From contig NC_030679.2 of NCBI RefSeq assembly GCF_000004195.4, positions 149,903,040 to 149,967,039 of the forward strand: 64,000 bases of DNA, written 5' to 3'. Under the pieces are notes generated by a model. The model saw nothing but the letters and a program-made list of their open reading frames with translations. It was not told the DNA's origin and searched no databases. The stretch is from Xenopus tropicalis (Eukaryota; Chordata; Amphibia; Anura; Pipidae). The position numbers and the translations under genes are program-made. This document shows positions 30,785 to 41,460 of this stretch, piece by piece (position 1 is the stretch's first letter; each line of letters opens with the position of its first letter).

Positions 30785-33700
30785 TAAGCCTCACAAGGTT
30801 TGATTGATCTGGAAAGCTAAGCAGGGCTGGACTTGGTTAGTACTTGGAAGGGAGGCCACTGTGTATAGCAAGTCTCTCAACTCTTTGAATTTTGTTATGG
30901 CCCTTTTGACTTTGCCGCCTTTCTCATCTTTGATTCTTTCTCTGGACGTACATTTTGCCAATGTATTTCAAAGTTTTTAAACCAAGTCACCAGCGGCCCT
31001 AATAGACCTAATCTTGATAGATCTGGAAAGCTAAGCAGGGCTGGCCCTGGTTAGTAGTTTGATGGGAGACTGCCTGCATCTATGAGGTCTTTGAACTCTT
31101 TGAATTTTGTCATGGCCTTTTTCACTTGTAGCCTGTAGCCTATCTCATGTTTGATTCTTTCTTCAGAATTTTACACTTTGCCAAAGTTTATCAAAAATTT
31201 TCAGCCAAGTCACCTGTGGCCCAATTGACCCTAATCTTGATTGATCTGGAAAGCTAAGCAGGGCTGGTTTTGGTTAGTACTTGGCAGGGAGACTGCGGCA
31301 TATAGCAGGTCTCTTAACACTTTGAATTTTGTCATGGCCCTTGTGACTTTAGCTTGCCATCTTTCTCATCTTTAATTCTTTCTCTGGATTTTTACACTTT
31401 GCCAAAGTAGTTCATGCTTTTTCAACCAAGTTACCAAATGAATCTGATCTTTATTGATCTGGAAAGCTAAGCAAAGCAGGCCCTGGTTTGTACTTGGAAG
31501 GGAGACCGCCTACATATAGCAGGTCTCTCAACTCTTTGAATTTTGTAATGGCCCTGTTGACTTTAGCTTGCTGCCTTTCTCATCTTTAATTCTATCTCTA
31601 GACATGTACATTTTGCCAAAGTATTTCTATGTTTTTCAACCAAGTCACCTTCGGCCAAAATGAACCTGATCTTGATAGATCTGGAAAGCTAAGCAGGGCT
31701 GATTAGTACTTGGAAGGTAGTCTGCAGGTCTCTTAATTCTTTGAATTTTGTCATGGCCCTTTTGACTTTTGCTTTCCGCCTTTCTCAACTTTGATTTTTT
31801 TCTTCGGACTTTTACATTTGCCAAAGTATTTCAATTGTTTTTCAACAGTTACCTGCAGCCACACCAGCCCAAATCAGACCTTTGAAGGGAGTCTGCCTGT
31901 ATATGCTAGGAGTTTTACATTTTGCCAAAGTATTTTAAAGTTTTTCAACCAAGTCACCTGCGGCCCGAATTAACCTGATCTCTTTGAATTTTGTCATGGT
32001 CTTTTTTACGTTAGCTTGCCCCGTTTCTCATCTTTGATTCTTTCTCTGGAGTTTTACATTTTGCCAAAGTAGTTCTATGTTTTCCAATGTAGATGCAGGA
32101 AAAGGTGAAGTACCATGCTAGCCAGTCAAAATATTTACAAGGTAACCCCTTTGAAATAAAAAATAACAAAAGTGGTATAAAGGTGATACCTTTATTGGCT
32201 AACTAAGATAATCATAGCAAGGTTTCTGAACATTTTAGTTCCTGGTAATCAGCTTGACAAAAGAACTAAAATGTTCTGAAAGCTTGCTTTGATTATCTTA
32301 GTTAGCCAATAAAGGTATCACCTTTGTACCACTTTTGTTATTTTTTATTTCAAAAGGGTTACCCTGTAAACATATGTTTTTCAACCAAGCCCTCTGCGGC
32401 CCTAATTAACCTTGTCTTGATATATCTTGAAAGCTAAGCAGACCTGGCCCTGGTTAGTGGTTTGATGGGAGACCACCTGCTTATATCAGGTCTCTTGACT
32501 TTTTGAATTTTATTATGGCCCTTTTCACTTTAGCTTGCTGCCTTTCTCATCTTTGATTCTTTCTCCAGACGTATAAAAATAAAGTATATCAACATTTTTC
32601 AACATTTTTCAACATGTCACCTGTGGCCCAAATGAACCTAATCTTGATTGATCTGGAAAGCTAAGCAGGGCTGGCCTTGGTTTGTACTTGGCAGGGAGAC
32701 AGCTGCATATACCAGGTCTCTTAACTCTTTGAATTTTGTCATGGCCCTTTTGACTTTAGCTTGCCTCCTATTCAACTTTGATTCTTTCTCTGGACTTTTA
32801 CTTTTGCCAAAGTATTTCAATTTTTTTCAACCAATTCACCTGCGGCCACACCTCCCCAAATTAGTCCTTTGAAGGGAGTGTGCCTATGTATGCTAGGTCT
32901 CTTAACTCTTTGAATTTTGTCATGGCCCTTTTAGCTTTAGCTTGCTGCCTTTCTTATCTTTGATTCTTTCTCTGTACTTTTACACTTTGCCAAAGTATTT
33001 AAAACTTTTCCACCTAACTCACCTGCAGCCCAAATGAACCTGATCTTGATTGATCTGGAAAAGCGAAGCATGACTGGCCCTGGTTAGTACTTGGAAGGGA
33101 GACGGCCTTCATATAGCAGGTCTCTAAACTCTTTGAATTGTGTCAGGTCCCTTTTGGCTTTAGCTTGCTGCCTTTCTCATATTTGATTCTTTCCCTGGAC
33201 TTTTACAGTTTGCTAAAATATTTAAAACTTTTTAAACCAAGTCACCTGTGGCCCAAGTGAACCTGTTCTTTGTTGATCTGGAAAGCTTAGCAGGGCTTGA
33301 CCTGGTTAGTACTTGGAAGGGAGACCATGTGGGTATAGCAGGTCTCTTAATTGGCCCTTTTGACTTTAGCTTGCAGCCTTTCTCAACTTTGATTCTTTCT
33401 CAGGACTTTTACATTTGCCAAAGTATTTAAATTATTTTCAACCAATTCAACTGCGGCCACACCAGCCCAAATTAGTCCTTTGAATGGAATGTGCCTATGT
33501 ATGCTAGGTCTCTTAACTCTTTGAATTTTGTCATGGCCCTTTTGGCTTTAGCTTGTCACCTTTCTCATATTTGATTCTTTCTCTGGACTTTTACTTTTTA
33601 CCAAAGTATTTCTTGATTGATCTGGAAAGCTAAGCAAGGCTGGCACTGGTCAGTACTTGGAAGTGAGACCGCCTCCATATAGCAGGTATCTTAACACTTT

Positions 33701-33990
33701 GAATTTTGTCATGGCCCTTTTGACTTTAGATTGCCACCTTTCTAAACTTTACTTTTATCTCTGGACTTTTACATTTGCTTTCTCTTCTTTGATTTTTTTT
33801 CTCTAGACTTTTACACTTTGCCAAAGTATTTAAAATTTTGTCAACCAAGTCATCTGTGGCCCAAATGAACCTGATTTTGATTGATATGGAATGCTAAGCA
33901 GGGCTGGCCCTGGTTGGTATTTGGAAGGGAGACCACCTGTGTATAACAGGTCTCTTAACTCTTTGAATTTTGTCAAGATTTATATGAGTT
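30785..33990 (+). repeat. Tandem array of degenerate 5S-rRNA-like units
   Basis: Eleven units retain the 5S 3' two-thirds. Box-A-like AGCTAAGCAG motifs start near 30815, 31029, 31252, 31465, 31687, 32432, 32659, 33062, 33284, 33628 and 33892. Each is followed by TTAGTACTTGGAAGGGAGAC (box C region). Three more units keep only the 5' part, GCGGCCACACC (31850, 32845 and 33455). The basic spacing is 213-227 bp, with a common spacer (CTTTGAATTTTGTCATGGCC ... TTTGCCAAAGTATTTC). The match to vertebrate 5S rRNA is by recognition. Every copy carries changes, so no functional 5S gene is claimed. A tandem 5S rDNA cluster that decayed is the simplest reading; a 5S-derived SINE is less likely because units are head to tail with a shared spacer. 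Confidence 0.78.
32130..32370. mobile_element. Fold-back element inside the 5S-like array
   Basis: The left arm contains GGTAACCCCTTTGAAAT and AAGGTGATACCTTTATTGG. The right arm is its complement (CCAATAAAGGTATCACCTT, then AAAGGGTTACCCT). The arms are about 95 bp with few mismatches around a short loop with AACTAAAATGTTCTGAAAG. It splits a 5S-like spacer. Confidence 0.75.
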
Positions 33991-34409
33991 GCGACCTCGC
34001 AAATTGGCAAATATTAGAAAAGGAAAATCTTTCATCAAGTCTAATTATGCTTGGAGAAACCTTTTGGGGAGAGTATGCATATGATTAGGTTATGAAAAAG
34101 TACAGAAATAGACTAAGCAGGTGTTAATTTGTGACTAAATGTAATTTTGTACCTGTTTGAAATTTTCAGATAAATGTAATTTCCTGTATATTTGTCTATG
34201 AGTCTTAGTTTAGCTGAAAAGAGTAGAGAAAATTTGTAGCCGGAAGAGTATATTGTCTTGCATAAGGGTGAAAATTCTCTGGGTTTTACTGTCACTGATG
34301 CAGAGTAATCTTAGAATAGTAGGATTGAATGGCCCTCATACACAAGAGTTTTAGCTTCCCATATACTTCCAAAAGTCTTACTTTTTTACAAAGTTAATAC
34401 ATTTAAAGA
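33991..34409. other. Intergenic, no gene seen
   Basis: AT-rich sequence after the 5S-like array. No repeat family is recognised. Confidence 0.4.
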
Positions 34410-34644
34410 TCACTTGCCTTGGATGTTGTGATTCTTTGTTTTGGAGTGGTCTGATTCTGTGGAACCTTCTACCAGAAAGGGGTCGTGGGATGGATCCATA
34501 TTTAAGGCTTTTGGTAGCCAGTCATGGATGAGCTTTTCTACTTCTTTGCCACCAGAATGCCCACCAATCTCCAGATTATTTCTCCTACTGCACTTTTCCA
34601 GATCCTCCACCTTATCTGCCAATATGGTTATTACTTTTTGTTGA
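34410..34644 (-). pseudogene. L1-like ORF1 fragment
   Basis: An open minus frame reads ADKVEDLEKCSRRNNLEIGG followed by KLIHDWLPKALNM. The DLE-x-x-SRRNN block followed by a W-L segment is characteristic of the RRM region of L1/Tx1-type ORF1 proteins, which bind element RNA. Only about 70 codons remain, with no start context and no ORF2 nearby. It is opposite in strand to the ORF2-like remnants, so it is an independent fragment. Confidence 0.7.
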
Positions 34645-35950
34645 AGGGGGAGTGATCTTTAAACTAAAATGATTCGGTTAGAACAGGGACTTGTCCTTAA
34701 TTAACACACTGTATGGCCTTTTGGGTTGAATGATTTTATTGAGTTGGTAACTTTTTTGAAATCTTGACTTACATATGTATTACATAGCGGTGGTGAATCA
34801 TGAGTAAAGTCTAAAAATACATTCAATTTGCATTCCAGACATAACAAGAAAAGAATAAGAAATTACATTTTACATAGAAACAGGAAAAAATGGGTAAGAA
34901 GACCCTTCTTTTCTGCTTCAACATAGAAATGTAGAGGGATGTAACAAGCTCGATTTTACAATGTAAAAAATTGTTACATACAGAATGGAATAGACCAACC
35001 TCAACACAATTTTTTGGGATTATATTGACCAGCTTGACTCTGAAAAATGACTAAAACATATTTTCTACTCTGGTTTTTATTTTTTCACGGATTTAAACAA
35101 CTGGCAGAAAACAAGAAACTTGAGCAGTGATATTTTCTACATATTACTGTTTCAGTTCAGTGGAAGAATTTTCCTACCGCTAGTGATGAGAGAATCTGCT
35201 TTGCCAAAAAATTCGCAAAAACAGTGAAAAATTATTTCTCAAGGTTTTTCCTCGCTCCAAAATCATTAAAGTCAATGAGCATTTTTTTCTCGCTCTAAAA
35301 AAGAAAAAATGCTCATAGTGCCACTGGTTCTGACACCCTTGAACTGAATGGCAAAAAGCAAGTTATAATTAATCAATGGATATGCAAGCAGCATAATTAT
35401 CAACTGATCAATGATGGTGATTTTATTATTACCTCAAGGACTGATATAAGAAACATTTTTAAAAACTTATGGAAAGAGAGAGTAGGATGTGGGGTATCAA
35501 TGACACAATACCCCCCCAATTGAAAAATACTTTTGTTTAAAATTATCCTTCTCAACCTACACAAAGATTTTTGATGTCTAAGGCAGCACCCACCTTCAAT
35601 TGTAACATGACCCCAAAGTAAATGATTAATGGAACGGTATGTATATTATATATATAACTGTAACATTTTAGTTCCAAATAAGTTTTGAATAAATACTATA
35701 ACCAGATAGATGCTATAGCAGTATAAAGCAAAGCAAAGCAATGATGATTGGGCGTCACAAAGTCTGCATGTACTTGCATATCTAATGCTGCCACAACTTG
35801 GTTTGTAGAGAGTCCTGTATCTATAGATAACCCTCAATACCCTCAAACCTTAAAGTTCCATAGATAGGACAGGCCTACTGGATGTAAAACAAGGAACAGC
35901 TTTTATTTAACAAAGTGGATTAAACAAAGTGTGTAAATCCTCGTTTGATT
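34645..35950. other. Intergenic and 3' flank of OR gene 5
   Basis: No gene is seen up to 35870. A hAT family A left-end scrap lies at 35180-35300 (TAGTGATGAGAGAATC). The last 300 bp is OR duplicon, diverged from the other units. A minus-strand AATAAA at 35902-35907 is a likely polyadenylation signal. Confidence 0.45.
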
Positions 35951-36868
35951 TCACAAATACTTTAGAAGAACAGATTTTATCTCATTGTTTCTCAGGCTGT
36001 ATACTATTGGGTTGAAAAACGGGGTTCCAACTGTGTATAGAAGGGACAGAATTTTATTGATATTGAAGTTGTGTTGTTTGGATGGTACCATATAAACTAT
36101 TATCAGAGTCCCATAGTGCATGCACACAACTATTAAATGGGAGCTGCAAGTGGAGAAGGCTTTGTGTCTTCCTTCAGTAGAGGAGATCCTGAGAATGGCG
36201 ATGACTATAGAAACATAAGAAAAAATTATGAAGCAAAAAGGGAACAGCATAAAAGGTATGGCCAAAATAATATCTGTTAGTTGTAAAGATTTATAACCTG
36301 TGCAGGAAAGTTTAATAAGAGAGGTAAAATCACAGAAGTAATGATCTAAGACAAATGGGCCACAGAACTGCAAATTAAATGTCAGAAGATTAAAAAATAA
36401 ACCCAATAAAAGTGCTACACCCCAAGAACAAAGACTCATATAGAGGCAAAGTCTGAAACCCATAATGGCGGCATAATGAAGTGGGGAGCAGATGGCCAGA
36501 TATCGGTCATAGGACATGGATGTGAGAAGATAAATTTGTGAAGATGCTGAAACACAATAGAAGTAAAACTGTGTGATACAACCAGTAGCAGATATTGTGC
36601 CGCCTCCATTCAGCAATAACCACAATAAATAAGGAGTAATACTGGTACTGAGCAAAACATCAGACACAGGCAACTGGGAGAGAAGGACGTACATGGGAGA
36701 TCTCAGGGCTGAGACTGCTCTTACCAATGTAATTATGAGAAGATTGCTGAATAATGTCAAAATATAAATCCAGAGAAACAGAACAAAGAGAAACTCATTG
36801 ATTATCTGAGAGTTCTGAAATCCCAAGAGAAGGAAAGATATACCTGATGTCTGATTCACCTTATGCAT
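35951..36868 (-). CDS. Olfactory receptor 5, class II-like, 305 aa, intact but most divergent
   Basis: Open throughout. It differs from the other seven at several normally fixed positions: Ser41 instead of Gly in the TM1 GN pair, MSYDRY instead of MAYDRY at the TM3 end, QLPVSDV in TM2, PYLLW after TM2, VLDHYFCDFTSLI and TGYKSLQLTDI in loop 2, IVIAILRI at TM5, and NPIVY in TM7. TM3 reads YCVSASSQIY. The changes could mean altered ligand choice or relaxed constraint. Its first 430 bp of upstream sequence ends abruptly at a DIRS retrotransposon (37297). The promoter block expected for it is found only at about 44.1 kb. Confidence 0.93.
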   Translation of the reverse strand: MHKVNQTSGISFLLLGFQNSQIINEFLFVLFLWIYILTLFSNLLIITLVRAVSALRSPMYVLLSQLPVSDVLLSTSITPYLLWLLLNGGGTISATGCITQFYFYCVSASSQIYLLTSMSYDRYLAICSPLHYAAIMGFRLCLYMSLCSWGVALLLGLFFNLLTFNLQFCGPFVLDHYFCDFTSLIKLSCTGYKSLQLTDIILAIPFMLFPFCFIIFSYVSIVIAILRISSTEGRHKAFSTCSSHLIVVCMHYGTLIIVYMVPSKQHNFNINKILSLLYTVGTPFFNPIVYSLRNNEIKSVLLKYL

Positions 36869-37296
36869 TGCCTGGAACTATGAAATATAGAGGTAGAACA
36901 CACAATGATATAGAGTAGTTAAAAATAATTTATTAGCATTTCATGATCTACATGTACATTTGTGGTAGAAATAAGAACCATAAGAGCTCATCCTGCACTT
37001 CCCAGTGTCTCAAGCTTAACATATGAAGTTTAGTAGGAATGTGCAGCATCTGCCTGGAGAAACAGTCTCCTCTTCTATTATACTGCAATACTATTTTGAA
37101 GTAGACAAGAGCAACGTGGAGCTGCACCAACATTCAACTGTGCAGAGAATATGAAACATTCAGCAGAATCTCATCCTACGGTAACTCAGGGCAGGTTCCT
37201 CACCTCAGTAAGTGAGCCGGCTACATATTGCAGGAAACTGAAATCACTATAAAAAGAACATATTAGTTCAATAGACTCAAAGCATCCTGTATTACC
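36869..37296. other. Intron or 5' flank of OR gene 5, left part
   Basis: Collinear with the sequence upstream of genes 6 and 7 (for example GTTTAGTAGGAATGTG and ACATATTAGT) up to the retrotransposon edge. Confidence 0.6.
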
Positions 37297-37434
37297 TTTT
37301 CCCTGGTCACTATGGCAGCCTTCACACTAAGAGTATTCCCCTCCCCCCCAGTTGGTAGGACAGGTTCACAACCCCCCAATCAGACTCCATTACCTATATA
37401 TACACCTTCCCTGCCCCTTTGCCCTTGTCTTTTT
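37297..37434. repeat. DIRS left inverted terminal repeat
   Basis: CCCTGGTCACTATGGCAGCC ... CCCTTGTCTTTT. It is complementary to 42686-42791 plus 43274 onward, with a few mismatches. It contains TATATATA (37394-37401). Confidence 0.9.
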
Positions 37435-37768
37435 TCCTGTCCTCGCATGTGGTAGGATACGGCAATTTTTTGAGGGCTTTAAGGACCCAAATTTTTTCTT
37501 TTATGGCTCACCGAAGTCCCACAATGGGACTTATGACTCGGGAAGTTAGCCTCTCTTCCTGAAAGGGCTGGTTAAGGAGTCTCCTCTTAGAGCAGTCAGA
37601 CCAGTCAATTACCCCGTTTTAGGCAGCCCGGGGTACATAATCAGTAAGCATTCGAATTATTCAATGCAAAAACTGTATCAATACCTGTGTGTTACACCAG
37701 GTTGGGGCGGCACTAGTTCTTTCTCTCTCTTTCCTCTCCCTCTGCCGAGTGTTCAGCGTGTGTGTGCG

Positions 37769-37980
37769 ATGCGCGCCGCCATTTTCTTGGTGGGCGGAAG
37801 CCTTGGTAGTATAGGGCGTGCTGACGCCGGTATGCACGCCGCCATTTTGTTGGTGGGCGCAAGTCCGGGTAGCAGAGGGCGCGCTGACGCCGGTATGCGC
37901 GCCGCCATTTTGTTGGTGGGCGCGCCGTCTTCTATTGGTCAGTTAGGCGGCGCGATGACGCGCTTCCGGTGCGCATAAAC
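37769..37980 (+). promoter_or_regulatory. DIRS GC-rich promoter with 63-bp tandem repeats and YY1-like sites
   Basis: Direct repeats start at 37769, 37832 and 37895, exactly 63 bp apart. Each contains GCCGCCATTTT, the reverse of a YY1 consensus (AAAATGGCGGC). An inverted CCAAT (CTATTGGT) and GATGACGCG, a half CRE, follow. CpG density is far above the rest of the window. A promoter role is inferred. Confidence 0.6.
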
Positions 37981-38048
37981 ACGGGCGCACAGAGAACGAG
38001 GTGTGCTGTTTCTAGACAGGAGGGGGAGGTTTGGCGTGCGTTTTCAAG

Positions 38049-38150
38049 GTAAGGTGAATGCCTTGGGGGGTATGGTGTGTATGCTGCTAAAGTTACTGGT
38101 TCTGAGGCTCATTTTGAGTGTCAATATAGAAACGCTTTTTCTCTTATTAG
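38049..38150 (+). other. Putative DIRS leader intron 1
   Basis: Donor CAAG|GTAAGG at 38049. Acceptor TTTTTCTCTTATTAG ends at 38150, ten bases before the gag ATG. Confidence 0.55.
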
Positions 38151-38159
38151 ATTGCTCCA

Positions 38160-39562
38160 ATGGAGTCACAAGTGCCAAGTAGTCCAGAGAATGCTGCCCA
38201 TGAGGTTAGGAGGTGAGCCATGGTTAAGGGTAAGTTGGTTTTCGTGGAAAAGAGTGCTGTATTCTAAAAATAAATAAATAATTTTCTTTTACAGTGTGTC
38301 TTCACCGAGGAAGAGAACTAGTAAAGAGAAAAACAAATCATGTATAGCATGTGAGAATCCAGCTCAAAAGCATTCTAAACTATGTGACAGATGCGCAAGA
38401 AGATTGGCAGGAGATGCAGCTGCGGATACATCAGACATTATGAAGTGGATCAGAGAGGCAGTCGCAGAAGGAGTAAAGGCAGCCACTAAAAGAACCAGAA
38501 CAGAGGTGGACATAGAGCCATGTGGCAATCGCTGGGATACACCAAGTCCATCTATCGCCGCAGGAGGGTCTGACTTGTCTGAAGAAGAAGATGGCAGAGA
38601 GGAAGAAGCAGCTTCTTATTTTGATTTGTCTCTGGTGGAGCCATTAGTAAAGGCGGTCAGAATGCAATTAAAGTTGCCAGAAAGTGCGGAAGCTCAGACT
38701 TCAGTATTTAACCCATTTAAGTCTCTAAAACGGAATAGAGTTACATTTCCGGTTCATGAAGTAATAAAAGAAATTATTGGGAAGGAGTGGGAGAAGACGG
38801 ATGGAAAATACCCAATACCTTCCAGAGTACTAAAATTGTATCCTTTCCCTGCTGAAGAGGAGCAAGTGCTAGATAGATGCACCGGTGGCACGTTTGTCAA
38901 AGAAGACAGCACTACCAGTTGATGATGTTGTTTCATTTATCAATCCGATGGATAGACAGATGGAGGCCTCACTTAAGAAGTCATATTCGGCACTAGGAGC
39001 CACAGTGAAACCAGCGCTGGCATTAACATCAGTGTCTAGAGCTCTACAGTGTTGGGTCCAGAACATAGAGTCGGCATTAAAAGAAGGAGTGGACAGAGAA
39101 AGCATAGTGGATGCATTGTCAGAAGTCAAGCTGGCATCAGATTTCATGGCAGAAGCCTCAGTGGACTTGGTCAGGTCTTCATCCAGAGCCATGGCACTTT
39201 CAGTGGCAGCACGCAGAGCCTTGTGGCTACGGTCATGGAATGCGGATAAAGCCTCTAAAATGAGCCTTTGCAACCTACCATTTGAAGGGGCAATGTTATT
39301 TGGCCCAAAATTAGACGATATCATTAAGCGAGTAACAGGGGGCAAAAGTGTTTTCTTGCCACAGGAACGTTCTTCGGTCAGGAATACTGAGTCAAATACA
39401 GGGAAGTCATCTTTTCAAGACAAAAGATTTCCTAGAGAAAGAAGACAGTTTCGAGATAACAGGCAAGGTGGAAGAAATAATCAGTGGAAAGCAGGGCAGA
39501 GTTCACTCTTCAAGACACAGAAAAGTGGAGTGGCTACTAGACAGTCCAAAAAACCTTTCTGA
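38160..39562 (+). pseudogene. DIRS gag, two exons, one frame change
   Basis: Structural protein of the element. An 18-codon first exon starts ATG at 38160 (context CCAATGG; MESQVPSSPENAAHEVRR). It ends AG|GTGAGC at 38213. Exon 2 begins after TTTTCTTTTACAG at 38295 and continues in the same frame. An 82-bp intron thus supplies the missing start codon of the downstream frame. Exon 2 has a CxxC-x(n)-CxxC-like cluster (SCIACENPAQ, CDRCARR), an acidic region, and a YPFPAEEEQ segment. The frame changes near 38875 (one base), and the remaining conserved gag part (PVARLSKKTALP to LPFEGAMLFG, then a basic tail) is open to 39562. There the frame overlaps pol. Confidence 0.8.
38213..38294 (+). other. 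Putative spliceosomal intron inside DIRS gag (82 bp)
   Basis: GTGAGC at the donor and a pyrimidine tract TTTTCTTTTACAG at the acceptor. Joining keeps the frame: an AG-T codon across the junction, then GTG TCT TCA. Confidence 0.7.
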
Positions 39563-41460
39563 AGCCAAGGCAGTCCAGTCCTCCTTAATACCCAGAAGAC
39601 TAGAAAGATTTGTGGAGGTCTGGGCAAGGTCAGTAAAAGACCAATGGGTATTGCAGACATTGGAGAGAGGTTATTACCTAGAATTCGAAGAGGTTCCGGA
39701 ATCTGTTTCAGGTATCAGAAGTTCCATATCACAAACAGAAGAGGAAGATCCTGGTGGATTATATTCAACAATTGGTCAGAGAGGGAGCAATTATACAGGT
39801 ACCGGAACAATTCAAGAGAAAAGGTGTATATTCAAAACTGTTCTTACTAAAGAAAAAGACTGGGGATTTTCGGCCGGTGTTAGACTTAAGGCCAATAAAC
39901 TCATTTTTGAGAGTGGAAAGCTTCAAGATGGAATCAATTCAGTCAATCATTGCACAAATAGAGCAAGAGGACTGGATGTTGTCCCTGGACTTAAAAGACG
40001 CATATCTTCATATACCAGTGGCAGAAACTCATCAGAAGTTCCTACGGTTTGCGATGGAGGAATCCGCACATTTCCAGTTCACATGCCTACCATTTGGTTT
40101 AGCCACTTCACCAAGAGTGTTTACAAAAGTTCTGCAAGCCTTAATAGCAGAAATAAGGAGATTTGGAATACAGATTTACCATTATCTGGACGACATACTT
40201 TTAAAGGCAAAGAACCCACAGGTATTGGCAAGTCACAGAGATTTCGTCATAGAATTCCTGCAATCTCATGGTTGGGAGATAAATATGCAAAAAAGTCAGC
40301 TTCTTCCAACACAGGATTTGATTTATTTAGGAGCCAGATTCGTGACGAAAGAAGCAGTGGTAAAGTTGCCAGATGTGAAAAAACAAAAGATAAAGAAGTT
40401 GTTGGAGGGATTACTGAGGAAATCCAGAACAACAGCCAGAGAAGTGAGCAGTATGTTGGGTCTGTTAAATTCCACAATTCCCATGCTAAAGTGGGCCAGA
40501 TGGCATGTCAGGCCACTGCAACAGTGTTTTCTCAAGCAATGGAGGAAGACGGATCCCAATTGGGATCAGAACATAGTTATTTCACAACAAGTGAGGAAAG
40601 AGATGAAGTGGTGGTTGATAAGTCAGAATCTAACCAGAGAAAAAACATTAAAGCAAGTAAAGTGGATAACCTTGACAACAGACTCCAGTCCTCAGGGCTG
40701 GGGGGCTCACATAGATCAAACATATCTACAAGGCACTTGGGAGGCGGAGGAACGATTTCTGCCGGCCAACATCTTAGAACTCAGAGCAGTGAAGAATGCA
40801 ATGCTAGGGTTGCAGTACAGAATCAGAGGTACAGCTCTGTTAATCAAATCAGACAATGTGGCAACAGTGATGTATATAAAAAAGCAAGGAGGTACTCGCA
40901 GCGTAAGTCTGTTAAAAGAACTTCAGCCCATCATGAAGTGGGCAGAACAACATCTTCTGGATCTGACAGCTGTTCACATTCCAGGGAAAGCCAATCAATT
41001 GGCAGATTTCCTGAGTCGCAATTTAATCAGCAAACACGAGTGGGAGCTGAATCAGGAAGTATTTCGACAGATAACCAAAATGTGGGGGCAGCCAAGGAAA
41101 GATCTAATGGCAGTATGGGGGAATCAGAAGGTAGAGAGATTCTACTCCCGTTTTCACTGTCTCCAAGCGGAAGCGACAGACGCTTTGAGTCAGAATTGGA
41201 GTCAACATCTGTTATACATATTTCCTCCATTTCCTCTCATTCAGAGAGTTCTGAGAAAGATCAAGGAGGAGAAAGCCAATGTAATAGCAATACTTCCAGA
41301 TTGGCCCAGGCAAATATGGTACCCATTATTAAGATTGTTGGTTGTGGACAAACCGCTAACACTACCAGTGAGGTCAGATCTCTTGACCCAAGGGGTACTC
41401 AGACATCCTTGCCCTCAGAAGTTACATCTAAAGGCTTGGAGGTTGAAAGGAACAGGCTAA
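39563..41460 (+). CDS. DIRS pol: reverse transcriptase and RNase H
   Basis: Copies element RNA and degrades the RNA strand. The N-terminal part (RLERFVEVWARSVKDQWVLQ ... YYLEFEEVP) is in one frame up to about 39700. After a frame change the domain runs open to 41460. Counting from 39754: LDLRPIN 44-50; SLDLKDAYLHIP 77-88; CLPFGLATSP 111-120; YLDD catalytic motif 144-147 (40183-40194); RNase H TTDSS with Asp310, ELRA Glu342, SDN Asp367 and ADFLS Asp418, the four metal ligands. A tail with FPPFPLIQRVLRKI follows, as in vertebrate DIRS. Catalytic residues are intact. The frame change near 39700 probably inactivates translation unless ribosomal shifting occurs. Confidence 0.88.

Noticed and set aside
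30785..33990. Functional 5S rRNA genes
   Set aside because: Every unit departs from 5S rRNA at many positions, the 5' third is usually altered and the normal 3' end with T-run is missing.
37664..37978. A 104-codon plus-strand ORF with repeated MRAAILLVG
   Set aside because: It is generated by the 63-bp GC-rich promoter repeats of the DIRS leader (63 is divisible by three, so the frame stays open).
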